Below, piece by piece: positions 19,319 to 27,156 of a stretch of 64,000 nt of DNA. The notes beneath the pieces are model-generated. The model saw only the letters and a list, made by a program, of their open reading frames with translations, was not told where the DNA came from and made no database searches. Source of the stretch: Metabacillus dongyingensis. Its GTDB lineage: Bacteria; Bacillota; Bacilli; Bacillales; Bacillaceae. Every line of letters starts with the position of its first letter. Position 1 is the stretch's first letter. The stretch is from the NCBI RefSeq assembly GCF_019933155.2, contig NZ_CP082944.1, positions 1,180,001-1,244,000 on the forward strand. The letters run 5' to 3'. Position numbers and translations under genes: made by a program.

Positions 19319-20362
19319 ATGGAAAAAATATTAGAAGTAAAAGATTTGCATATATCGTTCCACACGTTTGCAGGTGAAGTACAAGCCATTCGCGGTGTGG
19401 ACTTTGACTTGAAGAAAGGGGAAACTCTGGCGATTGTAGGTGAATCAGGCTCTGGTAAATCAGTTACAACAAAGTCCATCATGCGATTATTGCCTGAGAG
19501 CAACTCTGAAATCAAAAAAGGGGAAATCCTCTTTAATGGAAAGAACTTAGCTTCCTTAACGGATAAGCAAATGCAGAAGATCCGCGGTAAAGATATTTCG
19601 ATGATCTTCCAGGATCCTATGACTTCTTTAAATCCGACGATGATTGTTGGAAAGCAAATCATGGAACCTATCGTAAAGCACCAAAATATGAGCAAAGCCC
19701 AGGCAAAGGAAAGAGCGATTGACCTTTTGCGCCTCGTTGGAATTCCAAAGCCTGAACTGCGCTTCAAACAATATCCTCATCAATTTTCGGGCGGTATGAG
19801 ACAGAGGGTTGTTATTGCCATCGCGCTTGCATGTAATCCGAAAGTTTTAATTGCTGACGAGCCTACTACCGCACTTGATGTTACGATTCAGGCACAGATT
19901 CTTGAGCTTATGAAGGATCTGCAAAAGAAAATTGACACATCGATCATTTTCATTACCCACGATCTTGGAGTAGTTGCAAATGTAGCTGATCGTGTAGCAG
20001 TTATGTACGGCGGGAAAATCATCGAGATCGGAACCGTAGATGAGATTTTCTACAATCCGCAGCATCCATATACTTGGGGCCTGATTAGTTCAATGCCGAG
20101 CCTTGATTCACAAGATCAGGAGCTGTATGCGATACCTGGAACGCCTCCAAACTTATTGCATCCTCCAAAAGGTGACGCTTTTGCACCGCGTAACGAATAT
20201 GCGATGCAAATTGATTTAGAAGAACAGCCGCCAATGTTTAAAGTATCTGATACACATTATGCTGCAACATGGCTGCTTCATCCTGATGCACCAAAGGTTG
20301 AACCGCCTGCAGCGGTAAAACTTCGCCAGCGCAAGTTCCCTGAAATGAAGGAGGGAAAGTAG
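19319..20362 (+). CDS. oppD: Oligopeptide ABC transporter ATPase OppD
   Basis: A 347-residue ATPase with Walker [12 protein letters not shown], signature FSGGMRQRV and Walker [13 protein letters not shown]. The C-terminal domain (PPNLLHPPKGDAFAPRNEYA) lacks the four-cysteine cluster that AppD and AppF carry in this window, replacing it with a Pro/acidic tail. As far as I recall the Bacillus OppD family shares this, so it is a subfamily trait rather than damage. The ATG at 19319 follows GGCAGGTGA. OppF follows after three bases. Confidence 0.95.
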   Translation: MEKILEVKDLHISFHTFAGEVQAIRGVDFDLKKGETLAIVGESGSGKSVTTKSIMRLLPESNSEIKKGEILFNGKNLASLTDKQMQKIRGKDISMIFQDPMTSLNPTMIVGKQIMEPIVKHQNMSKAQAKERAIDLLRLVGIPKPELRFKQYPHQFSGGMRQRVVIAIALACNPKVLIADEPTTALDVTIQAQILELMKDLQKKIDTSIIFITHDLGVVANVADRVAVMYGGKIIEIGTVDEIFYNPQHPYTWGLISSMPSLDSQDQELYAIPGTPPNLLHPPKGDAFAPRNEYAMQIDLEEQPPMFKVSDTHYAATWLLHPDAPKVEPPAAVKLRQRKFPEMKEGK

Positions 20363-20365
20363 AAG

Positions 20366-21304
20366 ATGAAAAGAGAAAAACTTCTTGAGGTTAAAAACCT
20401 AAAACAGCACTTTAATGTAGGAAAAGCAAATGAAGTAAAAGCAGTTGATAATATTTCATTTGATATATATAAAGGTGAAACTCTTGGTCTTGTAGGTGAA
20501 TCAGGCTGCGGAAAGTCAACGACCGGCCGTTCAATTATCCGTTTATACGACGCTACAGACGGTGAAGTAAAGTTTAACGGCGTAAATGTTCACGGAAAAA
20601 AATCCAAAAGCGAGCTGAAAACCTTTAACCGCAAAATGCAGATGATTTTCCAAGATCCATACGCTTCCTTAAACCCTCGTATGAAGGTATCTGACGTTAT
20701 TGCCGAGGGAATTGATATCCACGGTCTGGCAAAGTCCGATAAAGATCGGATGGAAAGAGTGTACGAGCTTCTTGAAACAGTAGGTCTGAATCGTGAGCAT
20801 GCAAACCGTTTTCCTCATGAATTCAGCGGCGGACAGCGTCAGCGTATCGGAATCGCGCGTGCACTTGCAGTAGATCCGGACTTCATTATTGCAGATGAGC
20901 CAATCTCTGCTTTAGATGTATCGATTCAGGCACAAGTAGTAAACTTAATGAAGAATCTGCAAAAAGAAAAAGGACTTACGTATCTATTTATTGCGCATGA
21001 CCTTTCAATGGTAAAATACATCAGCGACCGCATCGGTGTAATGTATTTCGGCAAGCTGGTTGAGCTTGCAGACGCAGAAGAGCTTTATAACAATCCGATT
21101 CATCCGTATACTCAAGCTTTGCTTTCTGCTATACCGCTTCCGGATCCTGATTATGAGCGCACTCGTATTAGAAAGAAATACGACCCGGCTCAGCATCAGT
21201 ATACAGAAGGAGATGAGCCGCAGTTCCGCGAAGTAAAACCAGGCCATTTCGTGATGTGTTCAGAAGCTGAATATAAGCAGTACAAAACTTTATATGCAAA
21301 ATAA
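20366..21304 (+). CDS. oppF: Oligopeptide ABC transporter ATPase OppF
   Basis: A 312-residue ATPase with Walker A GESGCGKSTTGR, signature FSGGQRQRIGIARA and Walker B FIIADEPISALD. The C-terminal extension is short and has a single cysteine near the end (HFVMCSEAEYKQ). The ATG at 20366 follows GGAGGGAAAG at the end of oppD. It is the last gene of the operon and forms the ATPase heterodimer with OppD. Confidence 0.95.
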   Translation: MKREKLLEVKNLKQHFNVGKANEVKAVDNISFDIYKGETLGLVGESGCGKSTTGRSIIRLYDATDGEVKFNGVNVHGKKSKSELKTFNRKMQMIFQDPYASLNPRMKVSDVIAEGIDIHGLAKSDKDRMERVYELLETVGLNREHANRFPHEFSGGQRQRIGIARALAVDPDFIIADEPISALDVSIQAQVVNLMKNLQKEKGLTYLFIAHDLSMVKYISDRIGVMYFGKLVELADAEELYNNPIHPYTQALLSAIPLPDPDYERTRIRKKYDPAQHQYTEGDEPQFREVKPGHFVMCSEAEYKQYKTLYAK

Positions 21305-21306
21305 TG

Positions 21307-21342
21307 AAAAGTGATCTCATGAACTGAGATCACTTTTTTTTT
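21307..21342 (+). terminator. Terminator of the opp operon
   Basis: AAAAGTGATCTCA pairs with TGAGATCACTTTT around a five-base loop and is followed by a run of nine T. Confidence 0.92.
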
Positions 21343-21466
21343 GAAAAGAATGAGAAATGACAGCAGAAAGCTGTTGGAAATTGTCAAAATAAGTCCCAAT
21401 ACATGTATAAACATCCTGATTTTTCATTTATAATGAGGACAGATCAGCAAATGGAGGGTGTTAACC

Positions 21467-22672
21467 GTGGCTTTTTTTAAAAAGATTGTACCTGCATGCC
21501 TGGTAGCAGGTTCTATAGCTGCAGCAGGAGCAGGCAGTCAGACAGAAGCAGAAACAGGCTTAGTTGCATCTGCACACGATAGTAAAGCACTTGTGTATCA
21601 AAAGAAAGAACTCCCGGAATCGATGCCCCGTTTTGTTTTTGACTCGGGACTGAACTTTGAATATCCAGATGCAATCAGAGGAATCTACGTGTCGGGCCAC
21701 TCTGCCGGCGGCAGTAAATTTGCACAGCTGACAAAGCTAATGGATTCAACCGACCTAAACGCAATGGTTATTGATGTGAAAGATGATTATGGAAATTTAA
21801 CTTACCGCCCTGATCCATCTTCTCCTTATTACGATATTAGTCATCAATACATAAAAGATCCGCGGGCGATGCTGAAAGAGCTTGAGAAAAAGAAAATCTA
21901 TCCGATTGCGAGAGTTGTTGTATTTAAGGACTCGGTTCTCGCAAACAAAAAGCCGGAATGGTCTTTTAAAGATGGAAACAGCGTCTGGAAGAACGGGCGG
22001 GGAGAGTCATTTGTAAACCCATTTGTAAAAGAAGTTTGGGATTACAATGTACAAATTGCCATTGAAGCTGCAAAGCTCGGTTTTCAGGAAATTCAATTTG
22101 ATTACGTCCGTTTTCCTGAAGGATTTGAGAATAAAGATGCTACGCTAAAATACAGCCATGGTGATTATACAGATACCAAACAAGATAATGTTCAGAAGCG
22201 TGTAACAGCGGTAACGGACTTTGTTGAATACGCGAGGGGAAAATTGAAACCTTATGGCGTTAAAACCTCAGTTGATATCTTTGGATATACAGCTACATTG
22301 CCCGAAGCACCGGGTATTGGCCAAAACTTTACAAAGATCTCTGACCATGTTGATGTCATATCATCGATGATTTATCCTAGTCACTGGACGGCCTATTTTG
22401 GAATTGAGAAGCCCGACCTAAAACCATACGAACTCATTACAGAATATGCCAAGCTTGAAAATAAAAAGCTTGATGAGCTGAAAACAAGACCAGTGTCGCG
22501 GCCATGGCTTCAGGATTTTACGGCTTCATGGCTCGGCAGCGGAAACTACAAAAAGTATGGAAAAGAAGATATAGAAGCTCAAATCAAGGCATTGAATGAT
22601 CAGGGTATAAAAGAGTACCTTCTGTGGAATGCCGGAAATAACTATACAAAAGGCGTAGATTACACGCCTTGA
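21467..22672 (+). CDS. Secreted putative glycoside hydrolase (DUF4015/PF13200 type)
   Basis: I place the start at GTG 21467 because GGAGGG lies about eight bases upstream; a GTG at 21458 is within that site. The 401-residue product has a signal peptide (IVPACLVAGSIAAAGAGS) and then a TIM-barrel-like domain. Characteristic motifs are IRGIYVSGHSAGG, LNAMVIDVKDDYGN, EIQFDYVRFPEG and DVISSMIYPSHW. These match the putative glycoside hydrolase family PF13200, probably active on wall or exopolysaccharide glycans. The substrate is unknown. It lies directly downstream of opp but behind its own terminator. Confidence 0.82.
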   Translation: MAFFKKIVPACLVAGSIAAAGAGSQTEAETGLVASAHDSKALVYQKKELPESMPRFVFDSGLNFEYPDAIRGIYVSGHSAGGSKFAQLTKLMDSTDLNAMVIDVKDDYGNLTYRPDPSSPYYDISHQYIKDPRAMLKELEKKKIYPIARVVVFKDSVLANKKPEWSFKDGNSVWKNGRGESFVNPFVKEVWDYNVQIAIEAAKLGFQEIQFDYVRFPEGFENKDATLKYSHGDYTDTKQDNVQKRVTAVTDFVEYARGKLKPYGVKTSVDIFGYTATLPEAPGIGQNFTKISDHVDVISSMIYPSHWTAYFGIEKPDLKPYELITEYAKLENKKLDELKTRPVSRPWLQDFTASWLGSGNYKKYGKEDIEAQIKALNDQGIKEYLLWNAGNNYTKGVDYTP

Positions 22673-22715
22673 TTATCAGCAACTGCTTATTTAAATAACC
22701 GGATTCTTTTTGAAG

Positions 22716-22748
22716 GGATACAATTGCACTGCAATTTGTATCCTTTTT
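22716..22748 (+). terminator. Terminator of the glycosidase gene
   Basis: GGATACAATTGCA and TGCAATTTGTATCC form a stem with one bulge followed by five T. Array B begins about 80 bases later. Confidence 0.82.
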
Positions 22749-22827
22749 CTGTTGGTTTTGTGCAGTAAGTGCATTCTATGTTCCAAAAAAACTTGTGTTT
22801 GGTCGGTTTTGGTGAGTAAATGAACTG

Positions 22828-23690
22828 TATGATTCCATACAGTATCAGTGTGATTAGAGTACCCAAAGGCTTGCTATGATTCCACAAAATTCAGTATCAG
22901 CGTGATTAGGATACTCAAAGGCTCGCTATGATTCCTCAAAATTTTGATTCAGTCTGATTAGAGTACTCAAAGGGCGTCTATGATTCCTCAAAATCCTGAA
23001 TCAGTGTGATTAGAGTACTCAAAGGCTTGCTATGATTCACAAAATTCAGTATCAGTGTGATTAGAGTACTCAAAGGCTTGCTATGATTCCCCAAAATTCA
23101 GTATCAGTGTGATTAGAGTACTCAAAAGCTTGCTATGATTCCACAAAATTCAGTATCAGCGTGATTAGAGTAATCAAAGGCTCGCTATGATTCCCCAAAA
23201 TCCAGATTCAGCGTGATTAGAGTACTCAAAGGCTTGGTATGATTCCACAAAATTCAGTATCAGCGTGATTAGAGTACTCAAAGGCTCGCTATGATTCCTC
23301 AAAATCCAGACTCAGCGTGATTAGAGTACTCAAAGGCTCGCTATGATTCCTCAAAATCCAGACTCAGCGTGATTAGAGTACTCAAAGCCCGTTTATGATT
23401 CCACAAAATTCAGTATCAGCGTGATTAGAGTACTCAAAGGCTTGCTATGATTCCACAAAATTCAGTATCAGCGTGATTAGAGTACTCAAAGGCTCGCTAT
23501 GATTCCTCAAAATCCAGACTCAGCGTGATTAGAGTACTCAAAGGCTCGCTATGATTCCTCAAAATCCAGACTCAACCTGATTAGAGTACTCAAAGCCCGT
23601 TTATGATTCCCCAAAATCCAGACTCAGCGCAAATAGAGCACTCAAAGCCCGTCTAAGATTCCCATCAATCGGATTTCTCTCACTTCAAAT
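22828..23690. repeat. Tandem array B: 17 units of 52 bp
   Basis: TATGATTCC recurs at 22828, 22875, 22927, 22979, 23031, 23082, 23134, 23186, 23238, 23290, 23342, 23394, 23446, 23498, 23550 and 23602, with a final decayed copy at 23654. All steps after the first are 52 except one of 51. The best-conserved part is GTGATTAGAGTACTCAAAGG. Variation is concentrated in the last five bases and in the middle (CCAGACTCAGC or TCAGTATCAGC). The array fills the space between convergent genes and codes for nothing. It is about 71% identical per unit to array C. Confidence 0.94.
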
Positions 23691-23696
23691 CAAAAC

Positions 23697-23725
23697 AAAA
23701 AAAGCGGTCAAAAATGACCGCTTTT
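23697..23725 (-). terminator. Terminator of the small membrane protein gene
   Basis: AAAGCGGTCA and TGACCGCTTT pair around AAAA, with a T-run on the minus strand, just past array B. Confidence 0.82.
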
Positions 23726-23737
23726 CTTCATTAAATA

Positions 23738-23935
23738 TTAACTTCGTCTGCCGCCGACTTTTCGCCATCCTGCCTGGGTTTTTAAAGTGTGTTCAACGTT
23801 TTCATTTTTCTTTTTTCCGCTGAAGATGGTTTCTCCGATTCCATTCGTTATGACTCCCATTAAAGCTGTTATTCCAATAACCAATACAGCAACAAGCAGA
23901 AAATCGAACGCATATTCAAACAAAATCCTCACCAT
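23738..23935 (-). CDS. Small single-pass membrane protein
   Basis: A 65-residue protein with one transmembrane helix (FDFLLVAVLVIGITALMGVI) and a basic, cytoplasmic-type tail (GKKKNENVEHTLK...KVGGRRS). The ATG at 23935 has only a weak GGG upstream. It has its own terminator. It lies divergent from yjbC, at the place where B. subtilis has the unrelated yjbB. I do not recognise the family. Confidence 0.6.
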   Translation of the reverse strand: MVRILFEYAFDFLLVAVLVIGITALMGVITNGIGETIFSGKKKNENVEHTLKTQAGWRKVGGRRS

Positions 23936-23969
23936 CCCATTATTTACTTATAATTTTATAGTAGCTCAT

Positions 23970-23994
23970 GTTTAACACTAAGAAAAGAGGGTAT
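23970..23994 (+). promoter_or_regulatory. Sigma-B promoter of yjbC-spxA
   Basis: GTTTAA (23970-23975) and GGGTAT (23989-23994) are separated by 13 bases, a full match to the general-stress sigma-B consensus. In B. subtilis yjbC is a known sigma-B target and is co-transcribed with spxA. Confidence 0.8.
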
Positions 23995-24042
23995 ATCTAA
24001 ATTAGAAAGAAATGAACGTAAAAACGTGCAAGGAGCGGGTCA

Positions 24043-24621
24043 ATGAACTGGTATGAGAAATTAAATCAATACTTTCCTATTGAGGAAATGAAATCTAAAG
24101 AACACATTGAAACTCTTTTGAAAGAGCGGGGTGATATTTATCATAAAGATGAAGGGGAATATCATGTTCTTATGTATGCTGAATTAGAAGATTTCATCTT
24201 TATTGATTACTTGTTTGTATCGAAAAAAGCAAGAGGACAGGGTCTCGGACATAAGCTTATTTCAAATTTAAAAGAATTAGGAAAACCAATTATTCTAGAG
24301 GTGGAACCCGTGGATGAAGATATTCTTGATACGGGCAAGCGCTTAAAGTTCTATCAGCGAGAAGGATTTCAGCATGCAAAATCAATCGGATACAGAAGAA
24401 AGTCGCTTGCTACAAACGAAGTGAATGCAATGGAAATTCTTTATTGGTCCCCTGAAGATTCTTCAGAAGAATTAATTTATGAAGCAATGAAAAAAACATA
24501 CTTAATGATTCATACTTATAAAGATAAAGAATTTTACGGAAAAGAATATCAGGATGTACAGGAAGTTTTATCCATGCAGGAGCAGGATAATCAGAAAGAT
24601 ATTTTCGATGGACTGGATTAA
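24043..24621 (+). CDS. yjbC: GNAT-family acetyltransferase YjbC
   Basis: A 192-residue protein, which as far as I recall matches B. subtilis YjbC. The GNAT acetyl-CoA-binding loop is seen as ARGQGLGHKLI, preceded by a beta strand (FIFIDYLFVSKK) and followed by LEVEPVDEDILDTGKRLKFY. The acceptor substrate is unknown. The ATG at 24043 follows AAGGAGCGGG. It is the first gene of the yjbC-spxA unit and sits behind a sigma-B promoter, so it is a general stress gene. Confidence 0.9.
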   Translation: MNWYEKLNQYFPIEEMKSKEHIETLLKERGDIYHKDEGEYHVLMYAELEDFIFIDYLFVSKKARGQGLGHKLISNLKELGKPIILEVEPVDEDILDTGKRLKFYQREGFQHAKSIGYRRKSLATNEVNAMEILYWSPEDSSEELIYEAMKKTYLMIHTYKDKEFYGKEYQDVQEVLSMQEQDNQKDIFDGLD

Positions 24622-24806
24622 TTGAGAATCAGATGACCGAATTCAGAGGGATAAATAATGTTGAAAGAACAGGGATTCTGAGTGAATTTGATAAAAGTAT
24701 TACATATAATCCTCCAATATTTACGGAATTGTAACTGTTTTGTCAAACATTTGTATTTAAAAAGTGTATACTTACTTACTTTTCTATAGTATAATTCGTT
24801 ATAGAT

Positions 24807-24857
24807 ATTACTTAATTGTAGTAATTTCAATTTAAAAGCAAAGTAATACTTATTACT
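24807..24857. promoter_or_regulatory. Palindromic operators upstream of spxA
   Basis: Two inverted repeats lie in the 282-base gap before spxA. ATTACT and AGTAAT are separated by seven bases at 24807-24825. AGTAATA-CT-TATTACT is a perfect dyad at 24842-24857. A weaker dyad TATAA-TTCG-TTATA lies just upstream (about 24790-24803). In B. subtilis the spxA promoter is repressed by PerR and the MarR/DUF24-type YodB. These dyads are candidate sites for such repressors; which protein binds which is not decided by the sequence. Confidence 0.5.
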
Positions 24858-24903
24858 ATTATAAGCAGTCTGCTCATTTTACACAAAAAGGAGTGAAAGG
24901 TTT

Positions 24904-25305
24904 ATGGTAACGTTATATACTTCACCAAGCTGTACTTCTTGTCGTAAAGCGAAGGCATGGTTAGAAGAACATGAAATCGCATATACAGAGCGCAACATTT
25001 TTTCTGAGCCGCTATCAGTTGACGAGATTAAAGAAATCTTGCGCATGACTGAAGATGGAACAGATGAAATCATTTCTACTCGTTCAAAGATCTTTCAAAA
25101 ATTGAACGTAAATGTTGAAACAATGCCTCTTCAAGATCTTTATGATCTGATTCAGGAGCACCCAGGCCTATTAAGACGCCCTATCATCATTGATGAAAAG
25201 CGATTGCAGGTCGGATACAATGAAGATGAAATCAGACGCTTCTTGCCTAGAAAGGTACGCACATATCAGCTGCGTGAAGCACAGCGTTTAGTGAATTTCA
25301 GTTAA
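24904..25305 (+). CDS. spxA: Global stress regulator Spx
   Basis: Spx binds the RNA polymerase alpha subunit C-terminal domain and redirects transcription during disulfide stress. The 133-residue ArsC-like protein has the redox switch Cys10-Thr-Ser-Cys13 at its N-terminus and the RRPIIID segment. The ATG at 24904 follows AAAGGAG. The degradation adaptor gene spxH and the adaptor gene mecA are in the same window. The C-terminus (EAQRLVNFS) is slightly longer than in B. subtilis (131 residues). Confidence 0.98.
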   Translation: MVTLYTSPSCTSCRKAKAWLEEHEIAYTERNIFSEPLSVDEIKEILRMTEDGTDEIISTRSKIFQKLNVNVETMPLQDLYDLIQEHPGLLRRPIIIDEKRLQVGYNEDEIRRFLPRKVRTYQLREAQRLVNFS

Positions 25306-25322
25306 TGAATCATAACCCATAG

Positions 25323-25361
25323 AAAACCTTCCTTAGCTGTTAAGGAAGGTTTTCGTTTTTT
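25323..25361. terminator. Bidirectional terminator between spxA and yjbE
   Basis: AAAACCTTCCTTA pairs with TAAGGAAGGTTTT around GCTGT and is followed by a T-run. The yjbE stop codon falls inside the hairpin loop. Confidence 0.88.
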
Positions 25362-26014
25362 TCTATGCGCTGATAAATGAAGCCAGATAAAATCAAAAAC
25401 AAAATGAGCAAATAAGGAAGCATGACCCCCATGCTTGGATGAGTATGGAATATTGGCGCAAGCTTGTGTTCATGGATAATCATTTTGCCTGCCGTATAAG
25501 CAAGCATTCCTCCACCGATATAAATGAGAGCAGGATATTTGTCTAATATTGTTAGAATGAGATTGCTGCCCCAAATCATGATCGGGATCGAGATTAACAA
25601 GCCGATTATCACTAGGAATGTCTGGCCATTAGCTGCCCCGGCAACCGCAATGACATTATCCATTCCCATCAGCATATCAGCCAGTACAATCGTCTGAACC
25701 GCTTTTCTCAAAGATTGATGGCTTTTTATTTCTTCTTCTTTTTCCTCAGTTCCTACAATTAAGTGATAGGCGATATAGAGGAGCAGAATCCCGCCAATCA
25801 GCTGCACAAAAGGAATCTGGAATAAATAGACTGCGACTGAAGTAAGCATGATGCGAACCCCTATTGCGAAGACCGTTCCTAAAATGACTGCTTTTTTTCG
25901 CTGTTTAGGGGGCAGATTTCGGCTTGCCATTGCAATAACGATCGCGTTATCTCCTCCAAGGAGCAAATCAATGCCGATAATCATAATCAAAGACATGAGA
26001 AATTCCTGTTCCAT
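25340..26014 (-). CDS. yjbE: TerC-family membrane protein YjbE
   Basis: A 224-residue integral membrane protein of the TerC family with about seven helices. The family's acidic membrane motifs are present: GIDLLLGGDNAIVIAMA near the N-terminus and LADMLMGMDNVIAVAGAA in the middle. Several Bacillus TerC proteins export manganese or help metallate secreted proteins. That role is likely here but not shown for this member. The ATG at 26014 follows AAAGAGG. No yybP-ykoY manganese riboswitch is visible upstream. The 26015-26335 gap holds only promoter-type sequence. Confidence 0.9.
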   Translation of the reverse strand: MEQEFLMSLIMIIGIDLLLGGDNAIVIAMASRNLPPKQRKKAVILGTVFAIGVRIMLTSVAVYLFQIPFVQLIGGILLLYIAYHLIVGTEEKEEEIKSHQSLRKAVQTIVLADMLMGMDNVIAVAGAANGQTFLVIIGLLISIPIMIWGSNLILTILDKYPALIYIGGGMLAYTAGKMIIHEHKLAPIFHTHPSMGVMLPYLLILFLILSGFIYQRIEKNENLP

Positions 26015-26234
26015 TTAAGTACCTCTTTCCCTGTTATTGACTGCTCGTACCATATATATGAAGCGATCTTTGAATTATGAGCCATTCTATATAGGTAAAT
26101 AACTGTTTTTGTAAATTCAAGGTTTTTTTATTTCATTCGGAGCTGTTTTATCATAAAATAGGAGTACAAGAATCTTGAAAGGCAAGTCTCATTTTCAAGA
26201 CAAGTTTTATAAGCTAATGATGCGTTGCGCTGAC

Positions 26235-26260
26235 GATTAAATAGCTGCTGATTTGGGTAA
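26235..26260 (+). promoter_or_regulatory. Possible sigma-B-like promoter upstream of mecA
   Basis: GATTAA (26235-26240) and GGGTAA (26255-26260) are 14 bases apart, one mismatch from the sigma-B consensus in the -35 box. The leader would be about 70 bases. Only suggestive. Confidence 0.3.
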
Positions 26261-26335
26261 AGTGTAGAAAAGTGCAACTTATTTAGGGGTTTAGTTGTCC
26301 CTTCACCATCATATATAGAAGGGAAGGTTGTAAAG

Positions 26336-27007
26336 ATGGAGATAGAACGTATTAATGAATATACCGTAAAGTTTTATATTTCATATCTTGATATAGAGGA
26401 ACGCGGTTTTGACAGAGATGAAATCTGGTACAACCGCGAAAGAAGTGAAGAGTTATTTTGGGAAATGATGGATGAAGTTCACGACGAGGAAGACTTCATG
26501 GTGGAAGGGCCGCTATGGATTCAGGTTCAGGCTCTCGATAAAGGCTTAGAAGTCATTGTAACAAGAGCTCAGCTGTCAAAAGACGGCCAGAAAATTGAAC
26601 TTCCTTTATCTGAGGATAAAGTGAGGGAATTACCGGTCGATGAGAACATTGAATCTATTTTAGATCAGCACTTTAATGATGATCTTGATGATAAATCAGA
26701 CGGTTCGGCGGAGGAAGAAGAGCAGCAGCTGCAATTTCTGATAAAATTTAATGATTTTGAACATATTATTGCTTTAGCACAAGTTCCTGTTAGCGGATTT
26801 GTCAATTCACTTTACTCACTGGATAAAAACTACTACCTATATGTAGAGTTTGATGAGCAGCATTCAGATGAAGACATTGAGAATATGCTGAGTATTATTC
26901 TCGAGTATGGACAAGAATCGCGCATGACCATTCACCGAGTCACGGAATACGGCAAGGAAATTATTGCGAATGAAGCTCTTGACGTTGTTAAGAAACATTT
27001 TAGCTAA
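26336..27007 (+). CDS. mecA: ClpC adaptor MecA
   Basis: MecA activates the ClpC ATPase and delivers substrates such as ComK to ClpCP. The 223-residue protein has the recognisable N-terminal substrate-binding domain (MEIERINEYTVKFYISYLDI) and an acidic linker (DDLDDKSDGSAEEEEQQ). The C-terminal ClpC-binding domain starts at about residue 135 (LQFLIKFNDFEHIIALAQ). The ATG at 26336 follows GAAGGTTG. A terminator follows. It shares a neighbourhood with spxA and coiA as in B. subtilis. Confidence 0.97.
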   Translation: MEIERINEYTVKFYISYLDIEERGFDRDEIWYNRERSEELFWEMMDEVHDEEDFMVEGPLWIQVQALDKGLEVIVTRAQLSKDGQKIELPLSEDKVRELPVDENIESILDQHFNDDLDDKSDGSAEEEEQQLQFLIKFNDFEHIIALAQVPVSGFVNSLYSLDKNYYLYVEFDEQHSDEDIENMLSIILEYGQESRMTIHRVTEYGKEIIANEALDVVKKHFS

Positions 27008-27018
27008 AAAGTAAGAAA

Positions 27019-27053
27019 TGCCGATTTCATGAAGTTTGAAGTCGGCTTTTTTT
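27019..27053 (+). terminator. Terminator of mecA
   Basis: GCCGATTTCA and TGAAGTCGGC pair across a short loop and are followed by seven T. Confidence 0.85.
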
Positions 27054-27156
27054 AGCATTAAATTTTATACAGGCTGTTTTCGGACAATTTTTTTGTATAA
27101 GCATCCGCAGTTATCGCTAATACTAAAGAACCTTTTATAAAAGTCAGGGGTAAAAC

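Noticed and set aside
22828..23690. CRISPR array
   Set aside because: Units are directly adjacent with no unique spacers of constant length, and no cas genes are in the window.
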